This document shows, piece by piece, positions 8,968 through 16,898 of a DNA stretch of 64,000 bases. The position numbers were made by a program, and so were the translations under genes. The notes beneath the pieces were generated by a model. It had not been told where the DNA came from, searched no databases, and saw nothing but the letters and a program-made list of their open reading frames with translations. Source of the DNA: a virus; IMG/VR virus record IMGVR_UViG_3300046512_000087, positions 29,404-93,403 of that record. The stretch is one strand, 5' to 3'. Each line of letters begins with the position of its first letter. Position 1 is the first letter of the stretch.

Positions 8968-8981
8968 TGCAATTGATTGCA
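8968..8981 (+). repeat. 14-bp dyad repeat, intergenic
   Basis: Exact copy just after the HNH gene stop (TAA-TTTCC-repeat on the coding strand) and before the terminator stem. Confidence 0.95.
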
Positions 8982-8986
8982 GGAAA

Positions 8987-9463
8987 TTAGTACGTCTTGC
9001 CAACCCGGGCGTCTACTACACAACCCTTTGAAACCTCAAACTTGGCAGCGTACTCCAAAGGCTTCCATCTGTAGCGCTTGTCGGCCCTGATTTCTGCAAC
9101 CTGTTCAGCCGTTAGCCGGGACCTATGACTCTCATGACCCTTCCGATATGTCCCCTGCTCCTTCTTATCCGCGATGTTTTCCTTCTGGGTCCCATAGCTC
9201 AAGTTATCAGGGGTATTGTCTCGATCACCTCCGGGGCCATGACGAACCACCTCGCCATCAGGGCGAATACCGTGAAAGGCCTCAGCCACTAGCACATGGA
9301 CTCTTCGGGTCTGACCCTCTACACAGACCCTGAGATATTTATCGGACGCATCACCTTCGAGAATGCGGGGACCGCCTCTGACTGCGGCTGAAGCACGAAT
9401 GCGCCCATGACTGGACGCCTCGTACCTAGGAAAGCTGGGGATCTGTTTCCATATCTCAAGCAA
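8987..9463 (-). CDS. HNH homing-type endonuclease with NUMOD4 domain
   Basis: A 158-residue free-standing HNH nuclease. Residues 4-22 (IWKQIPSFPRYEASSHGRI) are a NUMOD4 motif. The HNH core follows, with VHVLVAEAFHG, then DRDNTPDNLSYGT, and a C-terminal helix-turn-helix (AEQVAEIRA to FEVSKG). Such genes sit beside replication genes as mobile elements, and this one overlaps the DNA polymerase gene end by 8 bases. No ATG is available: a TTG at 9463 with AAAGGA 8 bases upstream is the likely start. Confidence 0.85.
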   Translation of the reverse strand: MLEIWKQIPSFPRYEASSHGRIRASAAVRGGPRILEGDASDKYLRVCVEGQTRRVHVLVAEAFHGIRPDGEVVRHGPGGDRDNTPDNLSYGTQKENIADKKEQGTYRKGHESHRSRLTAEQVAEIRADKRYRWKPLEYAAKFEVSKGCVVDARVGKTY

Positions 9464-11831
9464 GTTTGAGGTCCTTTAGGTCTGCCATTGAGGGGCCGAT
9501 TTTGCAGTCGGTCACGAACTTCAGCTGCGGGTTCCAGCCCACCTTCTCAAACGGCAGGTTCTCCATCTGATCCTTCTCGCGCTGGGCATAGAACTCGGCG
9601 TTGTCTTCAGGGATGTAGCGATACCCTGCGTCATGGACAAGACCAAAGCACGGGGCGTCCAAGTGGTAGCCCTTTTCCTTACCCTCAGCGATAGCCCAGA
9701 TCATCATGTCGGACAGCGTGCCCTGCACAGGGCTGTTGATGGCCCGGCGCTCTTCCTGGGAGCGGATATCCGACATCTTGCTGTTGATCAACGGCAGGTG
9801 GCGCACACGGCCCAGGGGCGAACGGACAAAGCCGTACTTCTTGGCGTGGGCCTTGTATTCCTTGTGGTACTCGGGCAATGCCGGGTAGGTCTCAAAGAAA
9901 CCATTACGAAAGGACTCAGATTCGTGGTTGGACAGGTTCACGTTGTAGCTGGTCTTGGCGAAGATCTGGAAGCCAGTGGCGCCCATGCCGTAAATCAGAC
10001 CGAAGTTACCTGACTTGCCGATTTGCCGGATGGCCGAGAACTTGTCCGGGTCTGTCAGCTTGAAGCCCATGATCTCTTCGACCGTGTAGCCCACGAACTT
10101 CGACGGAGTGATGACGTGCAGGTCCAGGTTGTCCCGGTAAACCTGAATCATGGTGGGCTCGTTGGCGATACAGGCGATTACCCTCAGTTCACCCTGGCTG
10201 TAGTCGTTCTCCATTACCAGCATGCCATCCGGGGCTACAAACACCTTGCGCAGCCGCTTAGCCCATTTCGTGTGCTTAGGGATAGTCTGGAACGCCGGGT
10301 CTTTGCAAGACAGACGCCCGGTGTTCGTGCCACCCTCGCCCTCGTCCTTGTTGCCAGCAAAGAGGAAGTAGGTGGGGTGGAACCTGCCGTCACTCCTGAT
10401 GTGCTTACGGAAGCCATGTACGTACGTGCCCAGCGTCTTGGTTGCCGTAGAGAAGTCGGACAGCAGGCCCACGAACGGTGCCGCGTCTTCATTGTCGGCA
10501 AACATCATCAGGTGTTCCATGGCCGACGAGATACCACCCTTGGGCGCATACATCTTCGGCGTCAGGTTCAGCCCCATGGGAGAGAACATGAAGTCGATCA
10601 GCAGGCTGGCTTTCGTCAGGTTCAGGCCACCACGCTTACTGAGGTCCTGGTGCTTGGCAACGATCCTGCCGCCCATGATCTTCTTGGCCTTGTGGATCAG
10701 CTGGTCAATCTCTTCATTCAGCTCCCCCTCCAGCTTGTTGTACTCGTTCAGGTCCACACAGACCCCGCCCTGCTCAATGAACTCCATTGCCCTGGCGGCG
10801 GGGTGGAGGATGTTGATGTAGAACCGGGTTAACGCTGGATCGGCTAGCAGGTCCTTCTTCTGCTCAATGGACACCCGGAGAGTGGCGTCACCATCACCAC
10901 AGGCGTAGGGCAGCAGGGTTTCTTTGGGGATCAGGTCCATACGGCCCTTGTCCACCGACGAGTTGAACACATCGTCATAGCCACCCATCGTCGTGTAGAT
11001 CTTGGCATGGACGTTCAGAGAGTTGCTGCGGTTCTCGTCAAGGATGGAGCCCACCAGGGTGGTATCGAACAGGAAGTTCGTACACTGGATGCCGGTATGC
11101 ACGTACAGCCAGTTCAGGTCGAACTTCAGGTTAGCGCCGCGCAGGGAGATCTTTTCCGACGTCAACAGCTCATGCAGCTGTACTACGAACTCAAGGTCCG
11201 TATTCAACCTGTAGGCCAGCTCTGCCCGGCTCTCAAAGTAAATGGCGTCACCCGTGCCTACCTGTGAGCTGGCCTGGATGGTAACGATGTAGGCGCCGGG
11301 GTGCGATCCATCAGCGGCGGGCTCGCGGTAAGGGTCGAAGCCAATGGTCTCCAGGTCCAGGGCCACGTCTACCCGTTTGCCGCCATTGGCCTTGAACTTG
11401 GCCCTGACATCGGCCAGCAGGTTGGTGAAGTGCTCCACGTAGTTGTACTTGCCAATCTCAGGCTGTACCACTCCGGTGTTGTGGACCCGGATAGCCAGAT
11501 TCACATCGCACAACAGGTCTACGTATTTGCCGTAATCCACCTCGCTGATGCCTGAGGAATAAGACGACAAAACCGGAGCACTGAGCCCCGGTACGGTAAT
11601 AGCGTTGTTGCGCAGGCTTGTGATCGTCCTGTTCTTGGGTAGCACCTTCATGTTTTGGAGGTAGGTGATGGGGTCATTACCCAACGTGAGAACAGCCTTC
11701 AGGTCAGGACGATCCGGGAGATACGCGAAGTTGTTGCAGATCTCGTACTCCAGGTCCGGGTACTGCTTCAACCGCCCACCGATTGCTGACAGCACCCGTG
11801 CAGCCGGGTCTTTAGTCCAGATTAAAAGCAT
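9456..11831 (-). CDS. DNA polymerase, family A, with 3'-5' exonuclease
   Basis: A 791-residue replicative-type polymerase. Exonuclease motifs: DLET at 159-162, NLKFD at 234-238, YACGDGDAT at 309-317. Polymerase motif A DYSQGELR at 543-550. Motif B is R602...K606...F610 before GLIYG; a Phe at the O-helix site fits discrimination against dideoxynucleotides as in PolI. Motif C reads VHDA at 732-735, where most family A enzymes have HDE, so the usual glutamate is Ala. No 5'-nuclease domain. Overlaps the upstream gene by 20 bases. The approximately 160-residue N-terminal part has no family I recognise. Confidence 0.95.
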   Translation of the reverse strand: MLLIWTKDPAARVLSAIGGRLKQYPDLEYEICNNFAYLPDRPDLKAVLTLGNDPITYLQNMKVLPKNRTITSLRNNAITVPGLSAPVLSSYSSGISEVDYGKYVDLLCDVNLAIRVHNTGVVQPEIGKYNYVEHFTNLLADVRAKFKANGGKRVDVALDLETIGFDPYREPAADGSHPGAYIVTIQASSQVGTGDAIYFESRAELAYRLNTDLEFVVQLHELLTSEKISLRGANLKFDLNWLYVHTGIQCTNFLFDTTLVGSILDENRSNSLNVHAKIYTTMGGYDDVFNSSVDKGRMDLIPKETLLPYACGDGDATLRVSIEQKKDLLADPALTRFYINILHPAARAMEFIEQGGVCVDLNEYNKLEGELNEEIDQLIHKAKKIMGGRIVAKHQDLSKRGGLNLTKASLLIDFMFSPMGLNLTPKMYAPKGGISSAMEHLMMFADNEDAAPFVGLLSDFSTATKTLGTYVHGFRKHIRSDGRFHPTYFLFAGNKDEGEGGTNTGRLSCKDPAFQTIPKHTKWAKRLRKVFVAPDGMLVMENDYSQGELRVIACIANEPTMIQVYRDNLDLHVITPSKFVGYTVEEIMGFKLTDPDKFSAIRQIGKSGNFGLIYGMGATGFQIFAKTSYNVNLSNHESESFRNGFFETYPALPEYHKEYKAHAKKYGFVRSPLGRVRHLPLINSKMSDIRSQEERRAINSPVQGTLSDMMIWAIAEGKEKGYHLDAPCFGLVHDAGYRYIPEDNAEFYAQREKDQMENLPFEKVGWNPQLKFVTDCKIGPSMADLKDLKLA

Positions 11832-12222
11832 TGATTGGTTTCCACTTCGAAGAAGGTTTATCGAACTTCAGGAACTTTACCGCAGCCTTGGTCACTGCCT
11901 CGAAAACTTTCTTCGGGCTGCCTGGGACCACGCCATCTTTCAGACCATCAACCTTGGTGCCGTCGAACAGGATAGCGTTTACGTTGTAGCCCTGGTTGGT
12001 CACGCAGAGGTACAGGTGCAGGTTCTTGCGCAGCTTCATGGTGGCCGACACGCACTCCGAGGTGAAGTTAACGGAGTGGATAGGCCCGCCAAAGTTCACT
12101 GACCAGTCACCCAGCTTCATCTCCTTGGACATTGCCCCGGTGAAGCCTCGGTCAGTAAGGGTCAAGCGGGCACCCAGGATATCAGCCACGGGGTACAGCA
12201 TAGAGTCCATATGATGGCTCAT
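11812..12222 (-). CDS. Hypothetical protein upstream of DNA polymerase, 136 aa
   Basis: A 136-residue soluble protein with alternating hydrophobic residues and no motif I know. Its ATG overlaps the TGA of the preceding 63-aa gene (ATGA), and its end overlaps the polymerase start, so it is co-translated with replication genes and may act with them. Confidence 0.75.
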   Translation of the reverse strand: MSHHMDSMLYPVADILGARLTLTDRGFTGAMSKEMKLGDWSVNFGGPIHSVNFTSECVSATMKLRKNLHLYLCVTNQGYNVNAILFDGTKVDGLKDGVVPGSPKKVFEAVTKAAVKFLKFDKPSSKWKPINAFNLD

Positions 12223-12410
12223 TGGATCACCTTAACAGTAGTGGTTTCGGTCAGGAGTACAAGCTCACTGCCTTGCACCAGGGGTTCAAAGGGTAGGTTG
12301 TCCGTCAGGGCGCCGACATTGGCATGCAGGACCTTGGCGGCATCGGAGGTGGTCATGCCTTCTGGCAACCCTACCTCAATCACCCGAGTAATGATGACCT
12401 TCAGCTTCAT
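12219..12410 (-). CDS. Hypothetical protein, 63 aa
   Basis: A 63-residue protein (MKLKVIITRVIEVG...) with a beta-rich N-terminal half. Coupled by overlap to genes on both sides. No family recognised. Confidence 0.7.
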   Translation of the reverse strand: MKLKVIITRVIEVGLPEGMTTSDAAKVLHANVGALTDNLPFEPLVQGSELVLLTETTTVKVIQ

Positions 12411-12643
12411 ACCTGCTCCAGAACAAGGTTCTTGCCTTGGACACTTGCGGACACGTCACCGATGGACACGCCCATCCAGTAGCAGGCCAGGGTCCAGTTG
12501 TCGTCTTCATGTTCAACCACAAAGGCCTGGACTTCTTCCCCGGCCAGCGCTGGGATTGGGGATGGAAGGTTGAAGGCGGCGCCAACGGGCGTGTCGATCA
12601 GGAGCTGCAACAGCTTCACAGCTGCCGGGGAATTAATTTTCAA
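12407..12643 (-). CDS. Hypothetical protein, 78 aa
   Basis: A 78-residue protein overlapping the gene before it by 11 bases and the gene after it by 4. No family recognised. Part of the polymerase operon. Confidence 0.7.
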   Translation of the reverse strand: MKINSPAAVKLLQLLIDTPVGAAFNLPSPIPALAGEEVQAFVVEHEDDNWTLACYWMGVSIGDVSASVQGKNLVLEQV

Positions 12644-13496
12644 GTTGGGCTTCCTTCAGGTTCTTGGCCTGCTGGTCAAAGCTGATACCGAGGTCCATCA
12701 ACACCGCGCCAATCACTCGGGGCGATGGGATGCCAGTGCAATCCAGATGAACCGACCAGTAACCGTTGTCAGTGAGACTGGCTGTCTCCGAGAAGCCCAG
12801 AGCCTTCAACTTACCCTTCTCGAAAGCGTTGGGTACGCCTTCAGCTCGCAAGGACACCTCGGAACCGTTGATTCGGGCAGCCACTTTCAGGCGCTGGGAG
12901 ATAGCTACAGCCCGGTAGATAGAACCTGGACTGGTGCCCCGAGTCATCTGGCCGACCACTGAGGCTGTGCGCAGCTGCACAACGTCTTTGAGGTTTACCT
13001 TCTTGGGCCCGGCGTCAAACATAGAGGGAACTGGGGCTGGGCCAATCACTGGCTTGGACGGGCCGAACTCGTTGCTGTAGTCGATTCCCGTTACCTTGGT
13101 CTTGAGATCTTCACCCACCAGTTTTGCAATTGATTGCACAGTCTCGGCAGATGCCTCGGTGACTTCAGGTTTCACCTTGGGCTTTACCAAAGCGTCAGGG
13201 TCATAGGTCAGGACGGCATTACCCTGGAGCCACTGATCAGCGCAGTCAGCCAGCAGCTTCTGCACCAATTTTGCTGAGATAATGAAAGTGGCTTCTGGCG
13301 CGTTTCCCTTTAACAGCGAGCTGGTGGAGACCGAAGTGTTGATCTTCATCACCGAGCCGTTGTTGTTCATCGACACGGAGTAGAAGCCAATCTCCGCTTT
13401 AATCCCAGCACTCACCAGGGCCTTATAAGTCACCGAGTGATCAGGGGCCATCTTCTCGAAAAAATCTACAGGATTCATACTTAACTTGATCCCCAT
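12633..13496 (-). CDS. Hypothetical protein, first gene of the polymerase operon, 287 aa
   Basis: A 287-residue protein with two compact halves joined by a linker that carries a repeat-encoded VQSIAKLVGE segment (14-bp repeat at 13125-13138) and a Pro-rich stretch (VIGPAPVPSMF). It follows promoter 13531-13559 and a GGAGTG leader, so it is the first gene of the operon that ends in DNA polymerase and HNH. A replication role is only suggested by context. Confidence 0.75.
   Translation of the reverse strand: MGIKLSMNPVDFFEKMAPDHSVTYKALVSAGIKAEIGFYSVSMNNNGSVMKINTSVSTSSLLKGNAPEATFIISAKLVQKLLADCADQWLQGNAVLTYDPDALVKPKVKPEVTEASAETVQSIAKLVGEDLKTKVTGIDYSNEFGPSKPVIGPAPVPSMFDAGPKKVNLKDVVQLRTASVVGQMTRGTSPGSIYRAVAISQRLKVAARINGSEVSLRAEGVPNAFEKGKLKALGFSETASLTDNGYWSVHLDCTGIPSPRVIGAVLMDLGISFDQQAKNLKEAQLEN
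13125..13138 (+). repeat. 14-bp dyad repeat in coding sequence
   Basis: Exact copy, read as VQSIA, in a linker of the 287-aa protein. Confidence 0.95.
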
Positions 13497-13530
13497 GTGG
13501 GCTCACTCCATTGGTTTATCCTACCCGTGT

Positions 13531-13559
13531 ATTCTCGCTTTATTTGGTAGGTTTGTCAA
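13531..13559 (-). promoter_or_regulatory. Sigma-70 promoter of the polymerase operon
   Basis: Minus strand TTGACA (13559-13554), 17-bp spacer, GAGAAT (13536-13531), followed by a leader with CCAATGGAGTG before the ATG at 13496. The -35 region is followed upstream by the phosphatase stop. No 14-bp repeat adjoins this copy. Confidence 0.75.
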
Positions 13560-13566
13560 ATAGGAG

Positions 13567-14262
13567 TCAGGGTTTAACAGCCCAGATAGTCATTTTAGAG
13601 GCTACTGGGTCGATGGTTTTTACACCAGAAGGCTTGCCGGAGAAGCCAGTCCCGAGAGCCGACGTGCTCTTAGGCTTCGAGTGGGTGCTCGGGGAGATCG
13701 TGGTCTTGGGCCAGGACGTCGTAGCATAGGCCTTGCTGCCCTCTACCTTCGTGATCCCGAAGTGCTTGTTCAGGAACTCGATCTGGTCATGGGTTTCCAC
13801 GGCCTTCTTGCAGTAGTGCTTACGGACGTAAGTGATGCTGTCCAACTCGCCGGTCATGAACGTAACCAGCGCCGCCAGGAAGGTTCCGGTGCGGCCATGG
13901 CCACCAATGCAGCCTGCATGCAGTTTCTTTCCTGCCTGGATCTGCCCAGCGGCCCAACCCACCAGCTGCTTGAACTCAGCGGCATTTGACGGCGCGTGCA
14001 TGTCCTTGATCTGGAAATACACTTCTTCCGAGGTCTTGGCCCAGGGCCAGTGACCCTTGCTGAACGACATGCTGTAGTCGAAGCCAATGTAGATGTCGGC
14101 ATCCAAAACAACCGGGCTGGAACAGCTGCCACCGAAGACTTCGAACTCACCAATCTTCAGGCCAGGGTGAGTGCTGTAGCACTTTGCAAAGCCTGTGGGT
14201 TTACCACCTGAGGGGCTGCCGCTGGAGAACCCCAGCAAATCGTCATAATGTTTCAAGTTCAC
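13567..14262 (-). CDS. Dual-specificity / tyrosine-type protein phosphatase-like, 231 aa
   Basis: A Cys-dependent phosphatase. The P-loop is HAGCIGGHGRTG (about residues 115-126), giving the CX5R(T) signature, and an upstream aspartate-rich stretch could give the general acid. After about residue 170 the C-terminus is Ser/Thr/Lys/Pro-rich and unstructured. Start is unclear: GTG at 14262 is too close to the GGAG, so a TTG at 14256 may be used. The leader sequence is read at the same time as the end of the upstream gene. Substrate unknown; a second CX5R protein lies 1 kb upstream. Confidence 0.8.
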   Translation of the reverse strand: MNLKHYDDLLGFSSGSPSGGKPTGFAKCYSTHPGLKIGEFEVFGGSCSSPVVLDADIYIGFDYSMSFSKGHWPWAKTSEEVYFQIKDMHAPSNAAEFKQLVGWAAGQIQAGKKLHAGCIGGHGRTGTFLAALVTFMTGELDSITYVRKHYCKKAVETHDQIEFLNKHFGITKVEGSKAYATTSWPKTTISPSTHSKPKSTSALGTGFSGKPSGVKTIDPVASKMTIWAVKP

Positions 14263-15320
14263 ACTCCATTGGTTTCAAGTTTTTTCTTGCGGATGAAAAT
14301 CTTGGCTTGTTTCCCTGGCATGACCGGGAAGGCCCCAGTGACAAGAAAGCCGGACTTCGTTTTTTCTGGCTCTGGCGGTTTCGGCGGAAACTTGGACTGC
14401 TGTTCCTTGATCTTCGAGTCGTAGTTGTGAAGAGCGCCAAGGTCTTTCACCTGCTGCCAGTTCACTTCCGAACCAAACAGATGCGGTTTCAGCTTGTTCA
14501 CCACATCCAGGCAGTAAAACACATCCTGAGAACAAGCAACTGGGCACTCTGAGTTCAGGATCATTTCCGGGATCTGACCAGAGCGCTGTACATCCAGGAT
14601 CGTGTACAGGCCCTGCCCAAAATGTTCGTACAGCATGCCCTTGTTGAACATCGGGCCATTGTTGTGGGCCAGGGTGTACGAAGTGTCCAGCATCACTTCC
14701 ATGCTGGTCTTCCCATGCAGCATATGCTCCAGGGTCTGAGAGATCAGGCCCCAGGGCTTGCCGCCGTAGCCACCACCAAACTTTCCGTTGTTGAACATAT
14801 AGGTGATGCCAGACGACAGGACGCCAATGCTGGTCTCCATATTAGATTCAACAAAGGCATTGGCCGCTGCATCAGAGCCCTTCCCCCGGATTTCCCGGTT
14901 GAAGTCAAAGGTCTCCATACCGTACAGCTCTTTGTACTTGGCCCAGAATGCATCCGTGCTGTGGTCATGGATATGCCGGGACTCACGCACGGTGATCAGA
15001 ATCATGTAGAACAACATCCGAGTACCCTGGCGCTCCAGAACCTGATGGTAAATCTGGGCCACCTTGGCAGCCCATTCAGGAAGTGGTTCGTTCGGCGTGA
15101 ACTCGGCTTTCACAACAGCCATCAAATGGTTCATGGCGTAGAAGTCTAGGGCTTCCCTTTCAGGTACGGCTTTATTCAGCCCGCCCTTCTCGACTTTACC
15201 TTTCCAGAACTCTTTGCAATTGATTGCAAGAACCTTTGATGGCGTGGACATCAGCTTGACGGGTCGGATGTACGGTGACTCCGAATACCAGCTCAAAGTC
15301 TGCGATTTGCCGTGTAACAT
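14259..15320 (-). CDS. Hypothetical protein between two phosphatases, 353 aa
   Basis: A 353-residue protein of unknown family. It has conserved-looking His-rich text (RESRHIHDH about residue 113, then HMLHGKTSMEVMLDTSYTLAHNNGPMFNKG), which could hold metal or a catalytic site, and a Lys/Pro-rich tail after residue 300. Starts at an ATG with GGAGTG 6 bases upstream and its own promoter (15353-15380). A 14-bp repeat encodes AINCK at residues 32-36. Neighbours on both sides are Cys-phosphatases, hinting at a joint signalling or nucleotide role. Confidence 0.75.
   Translation of the reverse strand: MLHGKSQTLSWYSESPYIRPVKLMSTPSKVLAINCKEFWKGKVEKGGLNKAVPEREALDFYAMNHLMAVVKAEFTPNEPLPEWAAKVAQIYHQVLERQGTRMLFYMILITVRESRHIHDHSTDAFWAKYKELYGMETFDFNREIRGKGSDAAANAFVESNMETSIGVLSSGITYMFNNGKFGGGYGGKPWGLISQTLEHMLHGKTSMEVMLDTSYTLAHNNGPMFNKGMLYEHFGQGLYTILDVQRSGQIPEMILNSECPVACSQDVFYCLDVVNKLKPHLFGSEVNWQQVKDLGALHNYDSKIKEQQSKFPPKPPEPEKTKSGFLVTGAFPVMPGKQAKIFIRKKKLETNGV
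15215..15228 (+). repeat. 14-bp dyad repeat in coding sequence
   Basis: Exact copy near the N-terminus of the 353-aa gene, read as AINCK. Confidence 0.95.
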
Positions 15321-15352
15321 GGCTCACTCCATTGGATTTGTTTCTTAGGCGT

Positions 15353-15380
15353 ATCTTACCAAATTTGGTCAGTTTGTCAA
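15353..15380 (-). promoter_or_regulatory. Sigma-70 promoter
   Basis: Minus strand TTGACA (15380-15375), 16-bp spacer, TAAGAT (15358-15353), then a leader with CCAATGGAGTGAGCC before the ATG at 15320. The -35 box overlaps the end of the upstream phosphatase gene. Confidence 0.85.
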
Positions 15381-15845
15381 AGATTTACGCCAAAAGAACA
15401 GCCACGCCCACCGGCGTTTTGCCGCAATACGATCAAGGATCACATCCTGGATCTTGAACTCCATGACGAACTTGTACTGGTCTGCCGTCTCCACGGCGTG
15501 GGGGTAGTAGTTGGCGCGCACGTACTCCACGGGGTTCTCCACCCCGAATGCCCGAGCCAGGACAGCCAGGAACAGCCCGGTGCGGCCTCTGCCTGCCATG
15601 CAGCCTACGTATACAGGCTTGCCAGCCAGGATGAAGTCAACAGCCTCACGCAGGCCACGGGACAAATCCACCGGATCAGGGACACTGAAGTCCCGAGTGG
15701 GGATGTTGATCGAGCACGGGAGGTTGATCTCCTTGGCCATCTTGACGAATTCCATTTCCGGGTAATCGCGGGCCTCATGGCTCGGGCCACCGGTCAGGGT
15801 GAAGTATTGTTTCGAGTTCAGCGGGATTTGCAATTGACCAAGCAT
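15369..15845 (-). CDS. Dual-specificity protein phosphatase-like, 158 aa
   Basis: A compact Cys-phosphatase. The P-loop GCMAGRGRTGLF (about residues 85-96) gives CX5RT, followed by the helix LAVLARAFG and a YVRANYYPHAVET segment typical of the family. Residues 35-60 hold a DxS/D-type loop that could supply the general acid. About the minimum length for a DSP domain. The leader carries GGAGTG before the ATG but no promoter is seen directly upstream. The half repeat TTTGCAATTGACC lies at its 5' end. Confidence 0.8.
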   Translation of the reverse strand: MLGQLQIPLNSKQYFTLTGGPSHEARDYPEMEFVKMAKEINLPCSINIPTRDFSVPDPVDLSRGLREAVDFILAGKPVYVGCMAGRGRTGLFLAVLARAFGVENPVEYVRANYYPHAVETADQYKFVMEFKIQDVILDRIAAKRRWAWLFFWRKSLTN

Positions 15846-15873
15846 GTGTCACTCCATTGTTTCAAACGGGACT

Positions 15874-16176
15874 TCAGGAATATTCGACTTTGACCTCTCC
15901 GGCCCAGCCACATTTTGCACAACTCAGACCTAAGCAGTCTGGGCATTCTTCATGCACCGTCAGAGCCTGGGAGCCCTTTCGGTATACAACAACGTCGTCC
16001 AGCTGGCTCATGCGGGAAACCCGGTCGCCCTTTACCTCGAAGATCCAGCCGTGGAATCTCCGGTTGCCACGCTCATGAGTCAGGACAGCAGCCTTCTTCA
16101 CCATATCGCTCACGTCTTCAACCTTCAGGCTTAGGGACAGGCAGACATGGGTTACCTGGGGGCTGAATTCAAGCAT
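15874..16176 (-). CDS. Zinc-ribbon protein, 100 aa
   Basis: A 100-residue protein starting MLEFSPQVTHVCLS. The C-terminal part has CPDCLGLSCAKC (about residues 82-93), four cysteines in two CxxC pairs, a likely zinc ribbon. The ATG lies inside the end of the CsrA-like gene after GGGCAGG. A longer reading frame upstream is only a shadow of the CsrA-like gene. Confidence 0.7.
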   Translation of the reverse strand: MLEFSPQVTHVCLSLSLKVEDVSDMVKKAAVLTHERGNRRFHGWIFEVKGDRVSRMSQLDDVVVYRKGSQALTVHEECPDCLGLSCAKCGWAGEVKVEYS

Positions 16177-16441
16177 GACGGCCTGCCCGGTCAATCTGGA
16201 TGCTCCTGGGAGCTTCGATAGCGAGGCGGCTGGTCCGGTGACCCCTGGTAGGGGAAGACACACCGCAACTGATGAAGACGTCAGGCAGGACCTCCTGGCG
16301 CTCTTGATCGTTGATGGTGTATTCGGCGTCAGCGTTGATCTGGATCTTGATCTTCGTGCCGTCTTCGATGTCCAGGACATGAAGGGCATTAGTGCCGATG
16401 GTGATCATGCTACCTACGGATACGCCAAGTGAAAGTGCCAT
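16169..16441 (-). CDS. CsrA-like RNA-binding protein (tentative), 90 aa
   Basis: The N-terminal part (GVSVGSMITIGTNALHVLDI...KIKIQINA) matches the CsrA strand pattern G-x-x-I-x-IG...V-x-V-L...V-x-I-x-I-x-A. The end (RLAIEAPRSIQIDRAG) closely resembles the CsrA stretch ending in AP..I.I.R. Between them is an insertion of about 25 residues (NDQERQEVLPDVFIS and following), so it is longer than the usual 60-75. CsrA binds GGA-containing leader RNAs, and this phage uses GGAGTG leaders throughout. Tentative assignment. The ATG follows GGAGTA. Confidence 0.5.
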   Translation of the reverse strand: MALSLGVSVGSMITIGTNALHVLDIEDGTKIKIQINADAEYTINDQERQEVLPDVFISCGVSSPTRGHRTSRLAIEAPRSIQIDRAGRHA

Positions 16442-16445
16442 GATT

Positions 16446-16859
16446 CTATACTCCTAATAGACCCTTAGCCGCTGATGTCAGGTTCCAGGTACTGCCACCC
16501 TGAACTCCGCGCCTGGACTCCGGTGCTTCCACCAGACCCTTCGCTCTCAGGATTGTCAGGTAACTGGACACATCCGAAACAGAAAATATGTTTCCAAGAT
16601 CCGCCAGGGTCTGAGTGACCTCGGCAGAACTCGCAATTTCCAACGCTGTGAGAACCTTCAGGGTGTTCCACAGCTTCGTGTCTCTCTTGGGTAACTTGAT
16701 GTCCTCGCGGGTGTCCGTGCGCAGGATCTTCATGTTTTCCAACTGTGTGTACACCACTTTCTGGAATCCACACATACACTGAAGGGTCAAATCCACTCCA
16801 TTGCTTGTGGTGTACCGCGCGTTTGGCGACCCACACTTTGGACACTCCGTTCTGACCAT
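16446..16859 (-). CDS. Zinc-ribbon, winged-helix DNA-binding protein (putative regulator)
   Basis: A 137-residue protein. An N-terminal zinc ribbon (CPKC at 6-9, CMC near 28-30) is followed by a winged-helix-like domain (TLKVLTALEIASSAEVTQTLADLG...VSSYLTILRAKGLVEAPE, about 66-115) of the MarR/ArsR look. Likely a transcription or RNA regulator of the phage. The ribosome site is weak. Confidence 0.65.
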   Translation of the reverse strand: MVRTECPKCGSPNARYTTSNGVDLTLQCMCGFQKVVYTQLENMKILRTDTREDIKLPKRDTKLWNTLKVLTALEIASSAEVTQTLADLGNIFSVSDVSSYLTILRAKGLVEAPESRRGVQGGSTWNLTSAAKGLLGV

Positions 16860-16898
16860 GTGCTTTCTGCCGGTTAGATATTTCCGGCATTATAGGCA

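Noticed and set aside
15874-16389. A 171-residue reading of the zinc-ribbon gene from an upstream start
   Set aside because: Its first 71 residues are Ser/Arg-rich and overlap the CsrA-like gene in another frame; a good ATG with a ribosome site lies at 16176.
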